Made by a program: the position numbers and the translations under genes. The notes below the pieces were generated by a model. It had not been told where the DNA came from. It was given only the letters and a program-made list of their open reading frames with translations, and did not search any database. A stretch of 64,000 bases of DNA from contig NZ_CP033459.1 in assembly GCF_003265305.2 (NCBI RefSeq), positions 496,001-560,000 of the forward strand, read 5' to 3'. The DNA comes from Pseudoprevotella muciniphila (lineage in GTDB: Bacteria; Bacteroidota; Bacteroidia; Bacteroidales; Bacteroidaceae). Below are positions 1 through 10,059 of this stretch, one piece after another. Every line of letters starts with the position of its first letter. Position 1 is the stretch's first letter.

Positions 1-476
1 AAGAGGCAGACGGCACGCGTTTCGGAGATTGGGAAATGGACACCATAGTCGGTAAGGATGGGAAAGGAGCGCTAGTTACACTCTACGAGAGACGTACTGG
101 ATATGGGATGGTCAAAAGGCTGCCTGATGGAAAAGAGGCAAAAGGCGTGGAAGAAGCAGTATACAGAATGTTGATTCCTTACAAGAAACAAGTACTCACT
201 ATTACTACAGATAATGGAACAGAGTTCGCCAGGCATAGTCAATTGGCAAAGAAACTCTCCACGAAAATCTTTTTTGCACACCCTTATAGCTCATGGGAAA
301 AGGGAGGTGTAGAAAACTACAACAAACTCGTCAGACAATATATACCTAAGGGAACGAATTTAGAACAATACACAGACAAATATCTTATGGAAGTACAAAA
401 GCAAATTAACAGCAGACCAAGAAAAAAACTCAACTTTAATAACCCAAAAAACGAATTTTACAAACTTTTAGACTAA
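1..476 (+). CDS. IS30-family transposase, C-terminal part (cut by window start)
   Basis: The reading frame is open from base 3, so the protein began before the window. The visible part opens with an FGDWEMDTIVG stretch, the first catalytic Asp region of IS30 transposases. The second Asp lies in TTDNGTEF and the Glu in KGGVENYNKL, so the whole DDE integrase-type core is present, together with the NSRPRKKLNF end typical of this family. The catalytic C-terminal half therefore looks intact. The inverted repeat expected just beyond the stop (about 478-510) cannot be confirmed because the left end is outside the window. Confidence 0.9.
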   Translation, partial: EADGTRFGDWEMDTIVGKDGKGALVTLYERRTGYGMVKRLPDGKEAKGVEEAVYRMLIPYKKQVLTITTDNGTEFARHSQLAKKLSTKIFFAHPYSSWEKGGVENYNKLVRQYIPKGTNLEQYTDKYLMEVQKQINSRPRKKLNFNNPKNEFYKLLD

Positions 477-552
477 TATTGCACTTGCTACTTGAATCTA
501 CGATATGGTAAGAATCCTCGTTTCAAAATGAGATTTATTTACAAATTATCAC

Positions 553-560
553 TAAATTTG
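553..560 (+). promoter_or_regulatory. -7 promoter element for the acyltransferase gene
   Basis: TAAATTTG fits the Bacteroidetes -7 consensus TAnnTTTG and lies 28 bp before the chosen start at 588. No good -33 TTTG is seen at the usual spacing. It lies within the longer possible reading frame that starts at 492, which favours the internal start. Confidence 0.45.
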
Positions 561-587
561 CCAAATATTGTGCACTTACATTACGAG

Positions 588-1334
588 ATGAGATTTCTAT
601 ACATTATTTATCAGATATTCATTGGTTGGCCCTTAGTGGCTGTTGTTGCAGCGCTTACGAGCATTGTTGTCATTATTGGCAGCATATTCGGCAGTGCTCA
701 TTTTTGGGGTTACTACCCCTATAAGATTTGCGGTATTCTGACGTTGAAGATTCTGCTTATTCCCGTCAGGATTGAGGGGCGTGAACACATTGACAAGCAT
801 AAGTCGTATGTATTCGTAGCTAATCATCAGGGCGGCATGGATATTTTCCTTGTTTACGGTCATATTGGCAGGAATTTCAAATGGATGATGAAGAAATCGC
901 TGCGCAAGATACCTCTGGTGGGTTTTGCCTGCGAGAAGGCGCATCACATTTTCGTTGACAAGTCTGGTCCGAAAGCCATCAAGAAGACGTACGACGATGC
1001 CCGCTCCACCCTTCAGGGCGGCACATCGCTCGTGGTGTTCCCCGAAGGCGCGAGGACCTTTACCGGGCGTATGGGTCTATTCCGCAAGGGTGCCTTTTCA
1101 CTCGCTCAGGAAATAGGTCTTCCTATCGTACCTGTGACAATCGACGGCAGTTTTGACTTACTCCCCCGTCAGCGCGGCATGGTGGGTATTCTGAAATGGC
1201 ACAGACTGCGCCTTATCATTCACCCTGCTATTTCCTCCGAGGACATCAAGGTGGCTATGGATTCATCGTACAAGACGATTATGAGCGACCTTCCTGAACA
1301 CCATCAGGGCTACGAAAAGAACGACGACCAATAA
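588..1334 (+). CDS. plsC: 1-acyl-sn-glycerol-3-phosphate acyltransferase (PlsC family)
   Basis: The family transfers an acyl chain to lysophosphatidic acid at the inner membrane to make phosphatidic acid, the precursor of phospholipids. A hydrophobic N-terminal segment (about residues 4-40) is followed by the acyltransferase motif NHQGGMD (HX4D) and by FPEGART, the glycerophosphate-binding motif. Length (248 residues) is normal. The frame is open back to 492, but the promoter-like element at 553-560 and the hydrophobic start MRFLYIIYQIF point to 588. The fucose-activation gene follows after a 44-bp gap and may be co-transcribed. Confidence 0.88.
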   Translation: MRFLYIIYQIFIGWPLVAVVAALTSIVVIIGSIFGSAHFWGYYPYKICGILTLKILLIPVRIEGREHIDKHKSYVFVANHQGGMDIFLVYGHIGRNFKWMMKKSLRKIPLVGFACEKAHHIFVDKSGPKAIKKTYDDARSTLQGGTSLVVFPEGARTFTGRMGLFRKGAFSLAQEIGLPIVPVTIDGSFDLLPRQRGMVGILKWHRLRLIIHPAISSEDIKVAMDSSYKTIMSDLPEHHQGYEKNDDQ

Positions 1335-1378
1335 CATTTTTGTATTCTTCTGAAAAATTAAATATACGACATAAAGAC

Positions 1379-4225
1379 ATGCACACGCTTCTTTCTCTTC
1401 CTCCCAATGTAGTTAAGCATTTCCATTCGCTCACCAGTCTTGACAGGGCGGAATGGTTCTGCACGTCCGACCCCGTTGGTTGCAAACTCGGCTCCGGCGG
1501 TGGCACCACCTGGCTTCTTCAGCAATGCAAGTTGCAGGAGGATGCCTCAGCATCTTTCTCAGAGTGGCTCGGCAGAGAAAAGCGTATATTGCTTCATGCA
1601 GGCGGTCAGAGCAGGCGTTTGCCTTGCTATGCACCTTCGGGTAAGATTCTGACGCCCATTCCCGTTTTTCGCTGGGAAAGCGGCCAGTGCATCGACCAGA
1701 CTTTGCTCGATATCCAAATGCCACTCTACAACTGCATTATGGACAAGGCGCCTTCTTCGCTTCGCACGCTTATTGCCAGCGGCGATGTTTATCTGCGCGC
1801 CACAGAGCCGCTTCAGGAGATACCTGATGCCGACGTGGTGTGCTACGGACTATGGGCTGATCCAACTTTGGCTTCTCACCATGGTGTTTTTATGATAGAC
1901 CGTCAATGTGCCAACAGCCTTGACTTCATGCTTCAGAAGCCTACTGTGGAAGAACAGGCAAGACTCATACGTTCTCATTACTGCCTGATGGACATCGGTG
2001 TCTGGCTACTCTCCGACAGAGCCGTAGAATTACTCGTCAAGCATTCTACAGACAGCGAAGGCAACGTCATCAACTATGACCTTTACAGCGATTTCGGCTA
2101 TGCTCTGGGCAACAACCCCAAACATTATAATGCAGAAATCAGTCAGTTGAAAGTCGCCATTCTGCCACTCCCTGGTGGTGAATTCTACCATTTCGGCACC
2201 GCCCCCGAACTGTTGTCATCGTCGATGGACATTCAAAACCTCGTAAAGGACCAGCGCTACATTATTCAGCAAAATGTGAAGCGCCATCCCTCACTTTTCG
2301 TTCAGAACGTGGCAATGCAAATTGGCTTCAACGAAAACAACCAATATATCTGGATAGAAAATTCTTTTATCGGCAAGAATTGGCGCTTTACTGACCACAA
2401 CATCATTACGGGAGTTCCTGAAAATGATTGGCTTATAGAAATGCCTTCCGGACTTTGCATTGACGTCATTCCTTATACCGAAAAAGGGTTTGTGCTTCGT
2501 CCTTACGGTTATAACGATGCTTTCCGCGGTGCTTTTGACAGTGAAGCCACCACTTATCTTGGCAAAAGTTGGAAGACTTGGGCAGAAACGCATGGTCTCG
2601 AAGCAGCCGACTTTGGTTGTACTGACGATATCCAATCCGCAAAACTTTTCCCGATATTTGAAGATATTGAGGAGATGGGCAAATGGTTCGTCTGGATGAC
2701 TTCCGATCAGCCCGACCTGAAACTTGCTGAAGCATGGAAAACCCTTGCGCGCCTTTCTGCTGACGACATCTCCAATGATGCCAACTTGCCACGCCTGTTT
2801 GAACAACGCCGCAAACTGCTGAACGGCAATCTGCTCAAACTTGCCAACAACTGGCAGAAGAGTGTGTTCTATCAAGTGAACCTAAAAGATGTGGCACAGA
2901 AATATGCCGACTCACATCTTGCCCTTCCTTTCCCGCTGCCGGAATCGGCACCGCTGATGGCCCGCATCCACGACGCCATGTTCCGCGCAGAGAAACTTTA
3001 CATAGAAAACGACAGCAATGCCGAGACCATGGAGCGCCGCGCCTTTGAACTCCTTAGTCAAGGTCTTACGGACGGCATTTTGGACCACAAGTGCTCGCCT
3101 AAACTCGATATTTGTGAAGACCAGATTGTGTGGAGCCGCAGCCCGGTGCGTATCGACATCGCAGGGGGGTGGACAGACACTCCACCCTATTCGCTTACGA
3201 AGGGCGGCAACGTTATCAATTTTGCCATAGAGATGAACGGGCAGCAACCCTTACAGGTTTATGTAAAGCCTTGTAGGGAGCCCGTGGTTATCTGCCGCAG
3301 TATTGACATTGGTGCCATAGAACGAATTGAGACATACGACGAACTGAAGATGTTCAACAAGATAGGTTCACCATTCTCCATCCCCAAGGCGGCACTTGCT
3401 TTGTCGGGATTTCTCTCACCATTTGGTGCTGCAACTTATCCATCGCTTCGTGCCCAGTTGGAGGATTTCGGTTGCGGTATAGAGATTACGCTTCTCTCTG
3501 CCATACCTGCCGGCTCAGGGCTTGGCACAAGTTCCATTCTTGCAGCGACAGTACTTGGTGCTTTGTCCGACTTTTGCGGTCTTGGTTGGGATAAAAACGA
3601 TATCTGCCATCGTGTGCTTGTGCTTGAACAATTGCTTACTACCGGTGGCGGTTGGCAGGATCAGTATGGCGGCGTTCTGCCAGGTGTCAAACTCCTTCAG
3701 ACATCACCCGGTTTCGAGCAAATGCCTCTGACAAGGTGGTTGCCGGACACACTTTTCACTGCTCCGGAATACAAGGATTGCCACTTGCTTTACTACACGG
3801 GGTTGACCCGAACTGCAAAAAAGATTCTTGCAGAAATCGTACGCGGCATGTTCCTCAACTCCACCCGCCACCTCTCGCTCCTCCAACAGATGAAAGACCA
3901 CACACTTGAGATGTACGAGGCTATACAACGCATCGACATGCTGGCGTACGGGCGCCTTCTGCGTGAGACGTGGCGACAGAACAAACTGCTCGACTCAGGT
4001 ACCAACCCACCGCTCATCGACCAACTTTGCGACGGAATTGATGACCTCACGCTCGGTTACAAACTGCCTGGTGCAGGCGGAGGAGGATTCCTCTATATGC
4101 TTGCCAAGTCGCCTGAAGCCGCAGAGCGCATCAGAACGAAACTTGCGGAACAGCCTCTTGGAAAGAATGCCCGTTTCGTAGATATGAGCATTTCTCAGAC
4201 AGGTCTTCAGATTAGCAGGAGTTAA
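1379..4225 (+). CDS. fkp: bifunctional L-fucokinase / L-fucose-1-phosphate guanylyltransferase
   Basis: Fkp phosphorylates free L-fucose and then couples it to GTP, giving GDP-fucose for fucosylation of surface glycans and glycoproteins in Bacteroidales. The N-terminal half carries the nucleotidyltransferase signature HAGGQSRRLP...SGKILTPIPVF. The C-terminal half is a GHMP kinase with WSRSPVRIDIAGGWTDTPP, the ATP loop IPAGSGLGTSS and the GAGGGGF motif. Length from the chosen start is 948 residues, matching the Bacteroides enzyme. The start at 1379 (MHTLLSLPPN) matches the known N-terminus; an in-frame start at 1340 would add 13 unrelated residues. Identity to the known protein is evident across the whole length. 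Confidence 0.97.
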   Translation: MHTLLSLPPNVVKHFHSLTSLDRAEWFCTSDPVGCKLGSGGGTTWLLQQCKLQEDASASFSEWLGREKRILLHAGGQSRRLPCYAPSGKILTPIPVFRWESGQCIDQTLLDIQMPLYNCIMDKAPSSLRTLIASGDVYLRATEPLQEIPDADVVCYGLWADPTLASHHGVFMIDRQCANSLDFMLQKPTVEEQARLIRSHYCLMDIGVWLLSDRAVELLVKHSTDSEGNVINYDLYSDFGYALGNNPKHYNAEISQLKVAILPLPGGEFYHFGTAPELLSSSMDIQNLVKDQRYIIQQNVKRHPSLFVQNVAMQIGFNENNQYIWIENSFIGKNWRFTDHNIITGVPENDWLIEMPSGLCIDVIPYTEKGFVLRPYGYNDAFRGAFDSEATTYLGKSWKTWAETHGLEAADFGCTDDIQSAKLFPIFEDIEEMGKWFVWMTSDQPDLKLAEAWKTLARLSADDISNDANLPRLFEQRRKLLNGNLLKLANNWQKSVFYQVNLKDVAQKYADSHLALPFPLPESAPLMARIHDAMFRAEKLYIENDSNAETMERRAFELLSQGLTDGILDHKCSPKLDICEDQIVWSRSPVRIDIAGGWTDTPPYSLTKGGNVINFAIEMNGQQPLQVYVKPCREPVVICRSIDIGAIERIETYDELKMFNKIGSPFSIPKAALALSGFLSPFGAATYPSLRAQLEDFGCGIEITLLSAIPAGSGLGTSSILAATVLGALSDFCGLGWDKNDICHRVLVLEQLLTTGGGWQDQYGGVLPGVKLLQTSPGFEQMPLTRWLPDTLFTAPEYKDCHLLYYTGLTRTAKKILAEIVRGMFLNSTRHLSLLQQMKDHTLEMYEAIQRIDMLAYGRLLRETWRQNKLLDSGTNPPLIDQLCDGIDDLTLGYKLPGAGGGGFLYMLAKSPEAAERIRTKLAEQPLGKNARFVDMSISQTGLQISRS

Positions 4226-4274
4226 GTATTCAACAGAATTCTTACAAATAGCAATTAAAATAAAACATACATAT

Positions 4275-5936
4275 ATGAAAACTCATTTCATCAAATCAAT
4301 TCGCAGCATCGCAACAGTTTTGCTGCTTGCCGCTTTTGCTTTATGCAGTCAGGCACAGACCATCAAGGTGGCTGTGTTCAGTATCAACGATTTTCATGGA
4401 GGAATCATAAAAGATGCTCGTAAGAAAATTCCTGGTGCCCCTGCCGTTTGGCAGACGCTCGATTCTCTGCGCAGCGTTTACCCATACAGCGTTACTGTTT
4501 CTGCTGGCGACAACTTTGGCGGCAGTTATTTTTACACTGCCACGGAAGGCGTTGTCATTCCTGACTTTTTCAACAAAGTTGGTATCACCATCTCTGCCGT
4601 TGGTAACCACGAATTTGATGACGGACAAGAAAAACTCGCTGACCGCTGGAGCAGCAAACGTCCTGAGGGTTGGGACCTCACATACCTTGCGGCAAATGTT
4701 ACGGACCAGAGCGGTAAACTTCCTTCTTATATTAAGCCCTGCACCACAACAGACATCGCATTGCCCGGTGGCGACAAACTTACAGTAGGTATCGTAGGAC
4801 TTCTCACTTCGAACACCCCAAACCAAACGTCTAAATCGAAATGGAAAGGATTGTCCTTCAACGGCAATTACACAGGTGTAATCAATTCTCTTAAATCGAC
4901 AGAAGCCTACAAACCAGTGGCAGATGCCGACATCCGCGTCCTTCTCATGCATGTGGGTACACGCATGGACGGCGACAAACCGGTATGGAATGACAGAGAC
5001 AGTGCCAACATTGCCACCTTCAACGACCCGGATTTCCATGGCCTGCTCACGGGCCACGCACACGAGGTTGTATGCGGTCGCATCAACAGCGCCAACTATC
5101 CTGTGGTACAAGGTAAATGGCATGCTGAATACATTGGTGCCATAGTGTTTGACGTAGATTTAAGTACTAAGCAGGTTGTCGGAGCAGAGCCCAAACTGAT
5201 TCCTGTAAATCCCGACGTGGCGCTTGGTGAAAAGCAACTGGCATACAGTATGAGAATAGATTCCTTGCTCAATGTTACAGAATTCAGCGGTCATAAACTG
5301 AGCGAGGTACTCACTACCTGCACAGAAGACCTTGAACACGACCGCACTAAAAATAAATACATTCAGACCGAAATGGGCGAGATGGTATGTCAATCGTATG
5401 CCGAAGCCGTTCGTGAAGCCGGTCATTTCGACAAGGACCAAATCATCATTGGCGTAAGCCACACCGGAAGCATTCGTGGTGGTTTTCCGAAGGGAAAAAT
5501 CAGGATTCTCGATATTGGTGAGGCATTACCTTTCGCCAACAAACTACACGTATTCAACGTTCGTGGCTCCATCATCAAGGATTTAGTTGAATTCGGTCTT
5601 CACAACAAGGTTTATGGTTGGCTCCAGACGAGTCGCCTTGAGATTGATACGACCAAGACGGGCAACGTGAAACGCCTGATCTATAAACACATCAGTGGCA
5701 AGAAAACAGAAATAAAGAATAAAGACTACTACCTCCTCGTAGCGGATGAGTTCCTCGCCGGCGGCGGCGACGGCTACTCCACCGACTTCTTCCCTGCCTC
5801 TCAGAGAGTTCTTTTCGATGGACTGCCAACAAGTACTAAGGCTTTCATCAAATATCTTCAGAAGCGCGAATCGGTTCCAGGCGATGCCCGTCCGGACATT
5901 AGGCTTTATCATAAGTTCTACTTTAAGAAGTGGTGA
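4275..5936 (+). CDS. secreted 5'-nucleotidase / 2',3'-cyclic phosphodiesterase-like metallophosphatase
   Basis: A signal peptide (about residues 1-27, ending CSQAQ) is followed by a calcineurin-like phosphoesterase domain with metal-binding motifs FSINDFHGG, SAGDNFGGS, GNHEFDDG and GHAHE. The C-terminal half (from about residue 330) has the 5'-nucleotidase C-terminal fold with the GDGYSTDF substrate-binding region. The family removes phosphate from periplasmic nucleotides for nucleoside salvage; UshA is the best-known member. The exact substrate cannot be read from the sequence. At 553 residues it is full length. It starts 49 bp after fkp. Confidence 0.85.
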   Translation: MKTHFIKSIRSIATVLLLAAFALCSQAQTIKVAVFSINDFHGGIIKDARKKIPGAPAVWQTLDSLRSVYPYSVTVSAGDNFGGSYFYTATEGVVIPDFFNKVGITISAVGNHEFDDGQEKLADRWSSKRPEGWDLTYLAANVTDQSGKLPSYIKPCTTTDIALPGGDKLTVGIVGLLTSNTPNQTSKSKWKGLSFNGNYTGVINSLKSTEAYKPVADADIRVLLMHVGTRMDGDKPVWNDRDSANIATFNDPDFHGLLTGHAHEVVCGRINSANYPVVQGKWHAEYIGAIVFDVDLSTKQVVGAEPKLIPVNPDVALGEKQLAYSMRIDSLLNVTEFSGHKLSEVLTTCTEDLEHDRTKNKYIQTEMGEMVCQSYAEAVREAGHFDKDQIIIGVSHTGSIRGGFPKGKIRILDIGEALPFANKLHVFNVRGSIIKDLVEFGLHNKVYGWLQTSRLEIDTTKTGNVKRLIYKHISGKKTEIKNKDYYLLVADEFLAGGGDGYSTDFFPASQRVLFDGLPTSTKAFIKYLQKRESVPGDARPDIRLYHKFYFKKW

Positions 5937-5972
5937 GAAAGTTGACAGTTTGACAGTTGAGAGTGGTTATTT

Positions 5973-7100
5973 ATGGCACGATTTACATTTCTATCCAGGA
6001 CACCAGACCGTGATTATGACATTGAGCAGTTTCTGACAAATGACGAGACTGCTGAAATCAGGCGGAGCCGTCGCATCCTGCCTGCAGAATGGCAATTTCA
6101 ATGCGGTGTTCAGATCACTTGGCCACATTCGGAAACCGACTGGGCACCTGTTTTGCCAGACATCACTAAAACATATTTACGTCTGGCCTTTGAGATTGCC
6201 ACTCGTGAGAAATTGCTCATTGTTACTCCAAACGTATCTGAATTGCAGGCTCTGCTGGAAAAACAACTGCCAAAACGCGCCATAGACAACATCGTCCTCT
6301 TCGAATGCCCTACAAACGACACATGGGCTCGCGACCACGGCTTTATTACCATAATCGGAGAGACGAACTTTGAATGTCTCGACTATTGCTTTAACGGTTG
6401 GGGCGGCAAATTTGAAAGCGAGAAAGATAATGCCATCAATGCCCTCCTCTCGCAATCCGGACTGATTAAGGGCAAATATGTTGATTGTCTTGACTTTGTG
6501 CTTGAAGGCGGTAGCATCGAAAGCGACGGTAAAGGAACTTTGCTTACCACTACAAGTTGCTTACTCGGCAAAAATCGTAACGGGAATAATAAAAGCACCA
6601 TCGAAGAACGTCTGACATCTGATCTTGGTGTCAGGCGTATCCTCTGGTTGAACCATGGAAAACTTGAAGGTGATGACACAGACGGGCATATTGATACCAT
6701 TGCCCGTTTCTGTCCTGGCGACACCATTGCATACGTGCGTTGTGATGACCCTGACGATAGCCATTATGATGATTTCAAAGCCATGGAAGAAGAGTTGCAA
6801 CAATTTACCACCGAAAATGGTACACCATACAATCTCGTACCTCTACCCTTCCCCGATGCCATATTTGGAGATGATGGGCACAGGCTTCCCGCAACCTATG
6901 CAAATTTCCTGATACTCAACGACTCTATCCTTTTGCCTACATACAATCAGCCGATAAACGACAACAAGGCCATGCAAACGTTGCAAAGGATATTCCCAAA
7001 ATTTGGCATCATTCCCATTGACTCCACGATTTTAATTCAGCAACATGGCTCAATCCACTGTGCAACAATGCAGTTTCCACGTGGAAGCCTGAACATTTGA
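5973..7100 (+). CDS. aguA: agmatine deiminase
   Basis: The enzyme hydrolyses agmatine to N-carbamoylputrescine plus ammonia. It belongs to the guanidine-modifying (PAD_porph) fold. The expected catalytic residues are all visible: Asp in WARDHG (about D121), His/Asp in DGHID (H239, D241) and the nucleophile Cys in HCATMQFPRG (C363). The N-terminus has about 20 residues before the conserved RRILPAEW, so the true start could be a little later. It is followed after 17 bp by the next enzyme of the pathway. Confidence 0.93.
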   Translation: MARFTFLSRTPDRDYDIEQFLTNDETAEIRRSRRILPAEWQFQCGVQITWPHSETDWAPVLPDITKTYLRLAFEIATREKLLIVTPNVSELQALLEKQLPKRAIDNIVLFECPTNDTWARDHGFITIIGETNFECLDYCFNGWGGKFESEKDNAINALLSQSGLIKGKYVDCLDFVLEGGSIESDGKGTLLTTTSCLLGKNRNGNNKSTIEERLTSDLGVRRILWLNHGKLEGDDTDGHIDTIARFCPGDTIAYVRCDDPDDSHYDDFKAMEEELQQFTTENGTPYNLVPLPFPDAIFGDDGHRLPATYANFLILNDSILLPTYNQPINDNKAMQTLQRIFPKFGIIPIDSTILIQQHGSIHCATMQFPRGSLNI

Positions 7101-7117
7101 CTAATATAATCCGCACA

Positions 7118-7993
7118 ATGAAAGTATCCCTCATACAGATGTCATGCGTTACAGATGTTGCACAAAACCATCTGAAACTCAAATCAAAAATAAGCGACGC
7201 CAAGAAACAGGGCGCAGAATTGGTTGTTCTTCAGGAACTACACGACACACCCTATTTCTGCCAGGCTGAAAATGTTGATAATTTCGACCTTGCTGTTTCT
7301 ATACCTGGTGCAGAAACCGATTTTTATAGCGGTATAGCGAAGGATAACGGCATCGTTTTAGTTACGTCATTATTTGAACGTCGCGCTGCAGGATTATATC
7401 ACAACACAGCAGTAGTATTTGACACCGACGGCAGTATTGCAGGTCAATACCGCAAGATGCATATTCCAGACGACCCTGCATACTACGAAAAATTCTACTT
7501 CACACCCGGCGACCTTGGTTTTCAACCCATACAGACAAGTATAGGAAAACTTGGTGTACAGGTATGCTGGGACCAATGGTATCCCGAAGGAGCACGCCTC
7601 ATGGCACTCCGTGGTGCAGATCTGCTGATTTATCCCACCGCCATTGGCTATGCTGCGGAAGACAGTGCAGAAGAGCAGCAGCGACAGCGCAATGCCTGGC
7701 AACTCGTGCAACGCGGTCATGCCGTAGCGAATGGTCTTCCAGTCATCACTGTGAACCGCACTGGTTTCGAACCCGACCCAAGCGGTCAGACCGCGGGCAT
7801 CCGTTTCTGGGGCAGCAGTTTTGTTTGCGGACCGCAGGGTGAAATACTTGCTGAAGCGCCTGAAGGCGAAGATACCATCCTGACTGTAGAGATTTCGCTC
7901 AAGAGGTCAGAGCAAGTGCGTCGTTGGTGGCCTTTCCTCCGCGACCGACGAATAGATAAATACAACGACATACTTAATAGATTCAACGATTAA
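7118..7993 (+). CDS. aguB: N-carbamoylputrescine amidase
   Basis: This nitrilase-superfamily enzyme converts N-carbamoylputrescine to putrescine, CO2 and ammonia, completing the AguA-AguB route from arginine-derived agmatine. The catalytic triad is visible as Glu40 (LVVLQELHDTPYF), Lys113 (YRKMHIPDDP) and Cys150 (VQVCWDQWYPE). The DQWYPEGARLMALRGA context is typical of the carbamoylputrescine branch. ATG at 7118 (MKVSLIQMSC) is preferred over a TTG at 7097 that would overlap aguA. Confidence 0.94.
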   Translation: MKVSLIQMSCVTDVAQNHLKLKSKISDAKKQGAELVVLQELHDTPYFCQAENVDNFDLAVSIPGAETDFYSGIAKDNGIVLVTSLFERRAAGLYHNTAVVFDTDGSIAGQYRKMHIPDDPAYYEKFYFTPGDLGFQPIQTSIGKLGVQVCWDQWYPEGARLMALRGADLLIYPTAIGYAAEDSAEEQQRQRNAWQLVQRGHAVANGLPVITVNRTGFEPDPSGQTAGIRFWGSSFVCGPQGEILAEAPEGEDTILTVEISLKRSEQVRRWWPFLRDRRIDKYNDILNRFND

Positions 7994-8004
7994 AAAACTT
8001 AACC

Positions 8005-10017
8005 ATGAAACGTTTTCTCATAGCACTCTTTGCCATCCTGTCCTCTTCTGTGGTAGCACAAAATGTGATAACACCGCCAACAACGGAAGAAGGCTTCAAA
8101 GTCATCGAACTCAGTAAGATGGACCTCAGCAAGACCACATGTGGATGGAGCACTCCAAAAGCCAACAAGAGTATTGAAGGTCACCCTATCACAATCGCTG
8201 GCAAAACGTATGCCTCTGGTGTGGGTACACATGCCACAGGGCGCATAAATTTAAAACTCAACGGTAGCGCCATGCGCTTCAAGGCACAACTCGGCATAGA
8301 CGACGAAGTGGTGCCAAATAAGGGCAACGTGAAATACACCATTAAAGGTATCGGCGAGAATGGTCTGTCCAGTGTTTTGGCAGAAGGGACTATCGTTTCA
8401 GGTGGTCTGACTCAAAATATTGACGTTGACGTCAACGGCTACAAATACCTCATTATCGATTTAGATGAAAATGGCGAGAACAGTTATGACCACGTTGATG
8501 TGGCTAATGCTTACTTCACTTGGGATGACGATGAAGGTGCTGCCTCTCCTCCTTACATAGTCAGCAATGACGAGATTGGCTCACCCTTGGCTTGCGCCAC
8601 GATTGTGTTCTCTCAACCTGGAGTCCGTTTCATGCACAAAATCCGCGCATCGCAACCCAATGCCCTGGTAAGTGTCAGCGACCTCCCAAAAGGGCTGAAA
8701 TGGAACTCCGAGCGGAATCTTGTAGAGGGATGTGTCAAGAAAGCCGGTGTTTATACCTACCATGCCTTGGTGGAAAACGATGGTGTAACGCAAAAGGTGC
8801 CTGTCACACTCACTGTCAGCAAAGACCTTCAGCAACCAGTGCCGTTCATGGGTTGGCTATCGTGGAACGTATGGGAAGAAGCAATCGATGAAAAAATCAT
8901 GCTTGAGACCGCCCACGCTGCCAAGCGCTATGGATTAGACAAACTCGGCTATAAATACCTCTGTCTCGACGACTGGTGGCATTGCTGCAAAGAGCGGCCT
9001 GCCGATGGATTTCCTGAATGGGATCAGGCAAAATTCCCCAACGGTATGCGGTATCTCACAGATACACTTCATGCCTTAGGTTTCAAGGCTGGCATTTATT
9101 CAGATGCTGCAGCCCACACCTGTGCCGGTGCTTTCGCTTCATACGGCTACGAGAAGATTGACGCCAAGGCTTACGCCGACTGGGGATTCGACCTCCTTAA
9201 ATACGACTATTGTGGTGCTCCGCCTGCAGCCGAAGAAGCACAACGGCGCTACACTGCCATGGGCAATGCCCTGAAGGAAAGCGGCAGGAACATACTTTTC
9301 TATATGTGCGAATGGGGACCACGCGAGCCCTGGAAATGGGGAGCAGAAACAGGTGCAACATGCTGGCGATGCACCTACGACAGTCGCGACTATTGGGATT
9401 GGGGCAGCAAAGCCAATGGTGGACACATCGGCGTTATTCAAGGGGTTGACGTCATGAAGCATCTTTGGGCATATTCTGGTGTGAACCGCTTCAACGATGC
9501 GGACATGATGATGATAGGACTTCACGGCACAGGGCGTTCGTCGAGTTATGATGCTGCCAACTATCCCACCGGACGCGCAGGCATGACACAGGAAGAATAC
9601 CAAAGCCAGTTCTCGCTTTGGGCGATGTATGCCTCGCCGCTGACCCTTTCGTTCGACATCCGTAACATCAGCGACGACGACCTGCGCATCATCAGCAACA
9701 AGGAAATGATAGCCATCAATCAGGACCGTATGGGACAGGCTGCCGAACTCGTGAGTGATACCATCATCAGCGGTCAGCAGGTAGAGGTGTATGTGAAAGA
9801 CCTTGAGAACGGCGACATGGCTGTGGCTGTGTTCAATCGCGGAGAGAGCACCATCCACTACACGTTCTATCCCCAACAAGCCTACCTCAACGGCAAAAAG
9901 CCATACAAGTTCCATGATGTTTGGGGCATTTCGCAAGACAAGATGGTAGGTGCAGAAGGCTACAACATGCAAGTGCTTCCCCATCAGACCCGCGTATTCC
10001 GAGTATCGCGGAAGTAG
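8005..10017 (+). CDS. secreted alpha-galactosidase, GH27, with NPCBM domain
   Basis: A signal peptide ends at SSSVVAQ. It is followed by an NPCBM-type carbohydrate-binding domain (about residues 28-175, with YASGVGTHATG), an Ig-like putative domain (about 180-275) and a GH27 barrel beginning PFMGWLSWNVW. The nucleophile is expected at D401 (LLKYDYCG) and the acid/base at D500 (FNDADMMM). The enzyme would release terminal alpha-galactose from dietary or host glycans. It lies 11 bp after aguB, so co-transcription is likely although the functions are unrelated. No SusC/SusD pair is present, so it is not part of a typical polysaccharide utilisation locus here. Confidence 0.92.
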   Translation: MKRFLIALFAILSSSVVAQNVITPPTTEEGFKVIELSKMDLSKTTCGWSTPKANKSIEGHPITIAGKTYASGVGTHATGRINLKLNGSAMRFKAQLGIDDEVVPNKGNVKYTIKGIGENGLSSVLAEGTIVSGGLTQNIDVDVNGYKYLIIDLDENGENSYDHVDVANAYFTWDDDEGAASPPYIVSNDEIGSPLACATIVFSQPGVRFMHKIRASQPNALVSVSDLPKGLKWNSERNLVEGCVKKAGVYTYHALVENDGVTQKVPVTLTVSKDLQQPVPFMGWLSWNVWEEAIDEKIMLETAHAAKRYGLDKLGYKYLCLDDWWHCCKERPADGFPEWDQAKFPNGMRYLTDTLHALGFKAGIYSDAAAHTCAGAFASYGYEKIDAKAYADWGFDLLKYDYCGAPPAAEEAQRRYTAMGNALKESGRNILFYMCEWGPREPWKWGAETGATCWRCTYDSRDYWDWGSKANGGHIGVIQGVDVMKHLWAYSGVNRFNDADMMMIGLHGTGRSSSYDAANYPTGRAGMTQEEYQSQFSLWAMYASPLTLSFDIRNISDDDLRIISNKEMIAINQDRMGQAAELVSDTIISGQQVEVYVKDLENGDMAVAVFNRGESTIHYTFYPQQAYLNGKKPYKFHDVWGISQDKMVGAEGYNMQVLPHQTRVFRVSRK

Positions 10018-10059
10018 TTTTTGAACCGAGATCGGCTCAAAATGTTGGCCACATAAAAA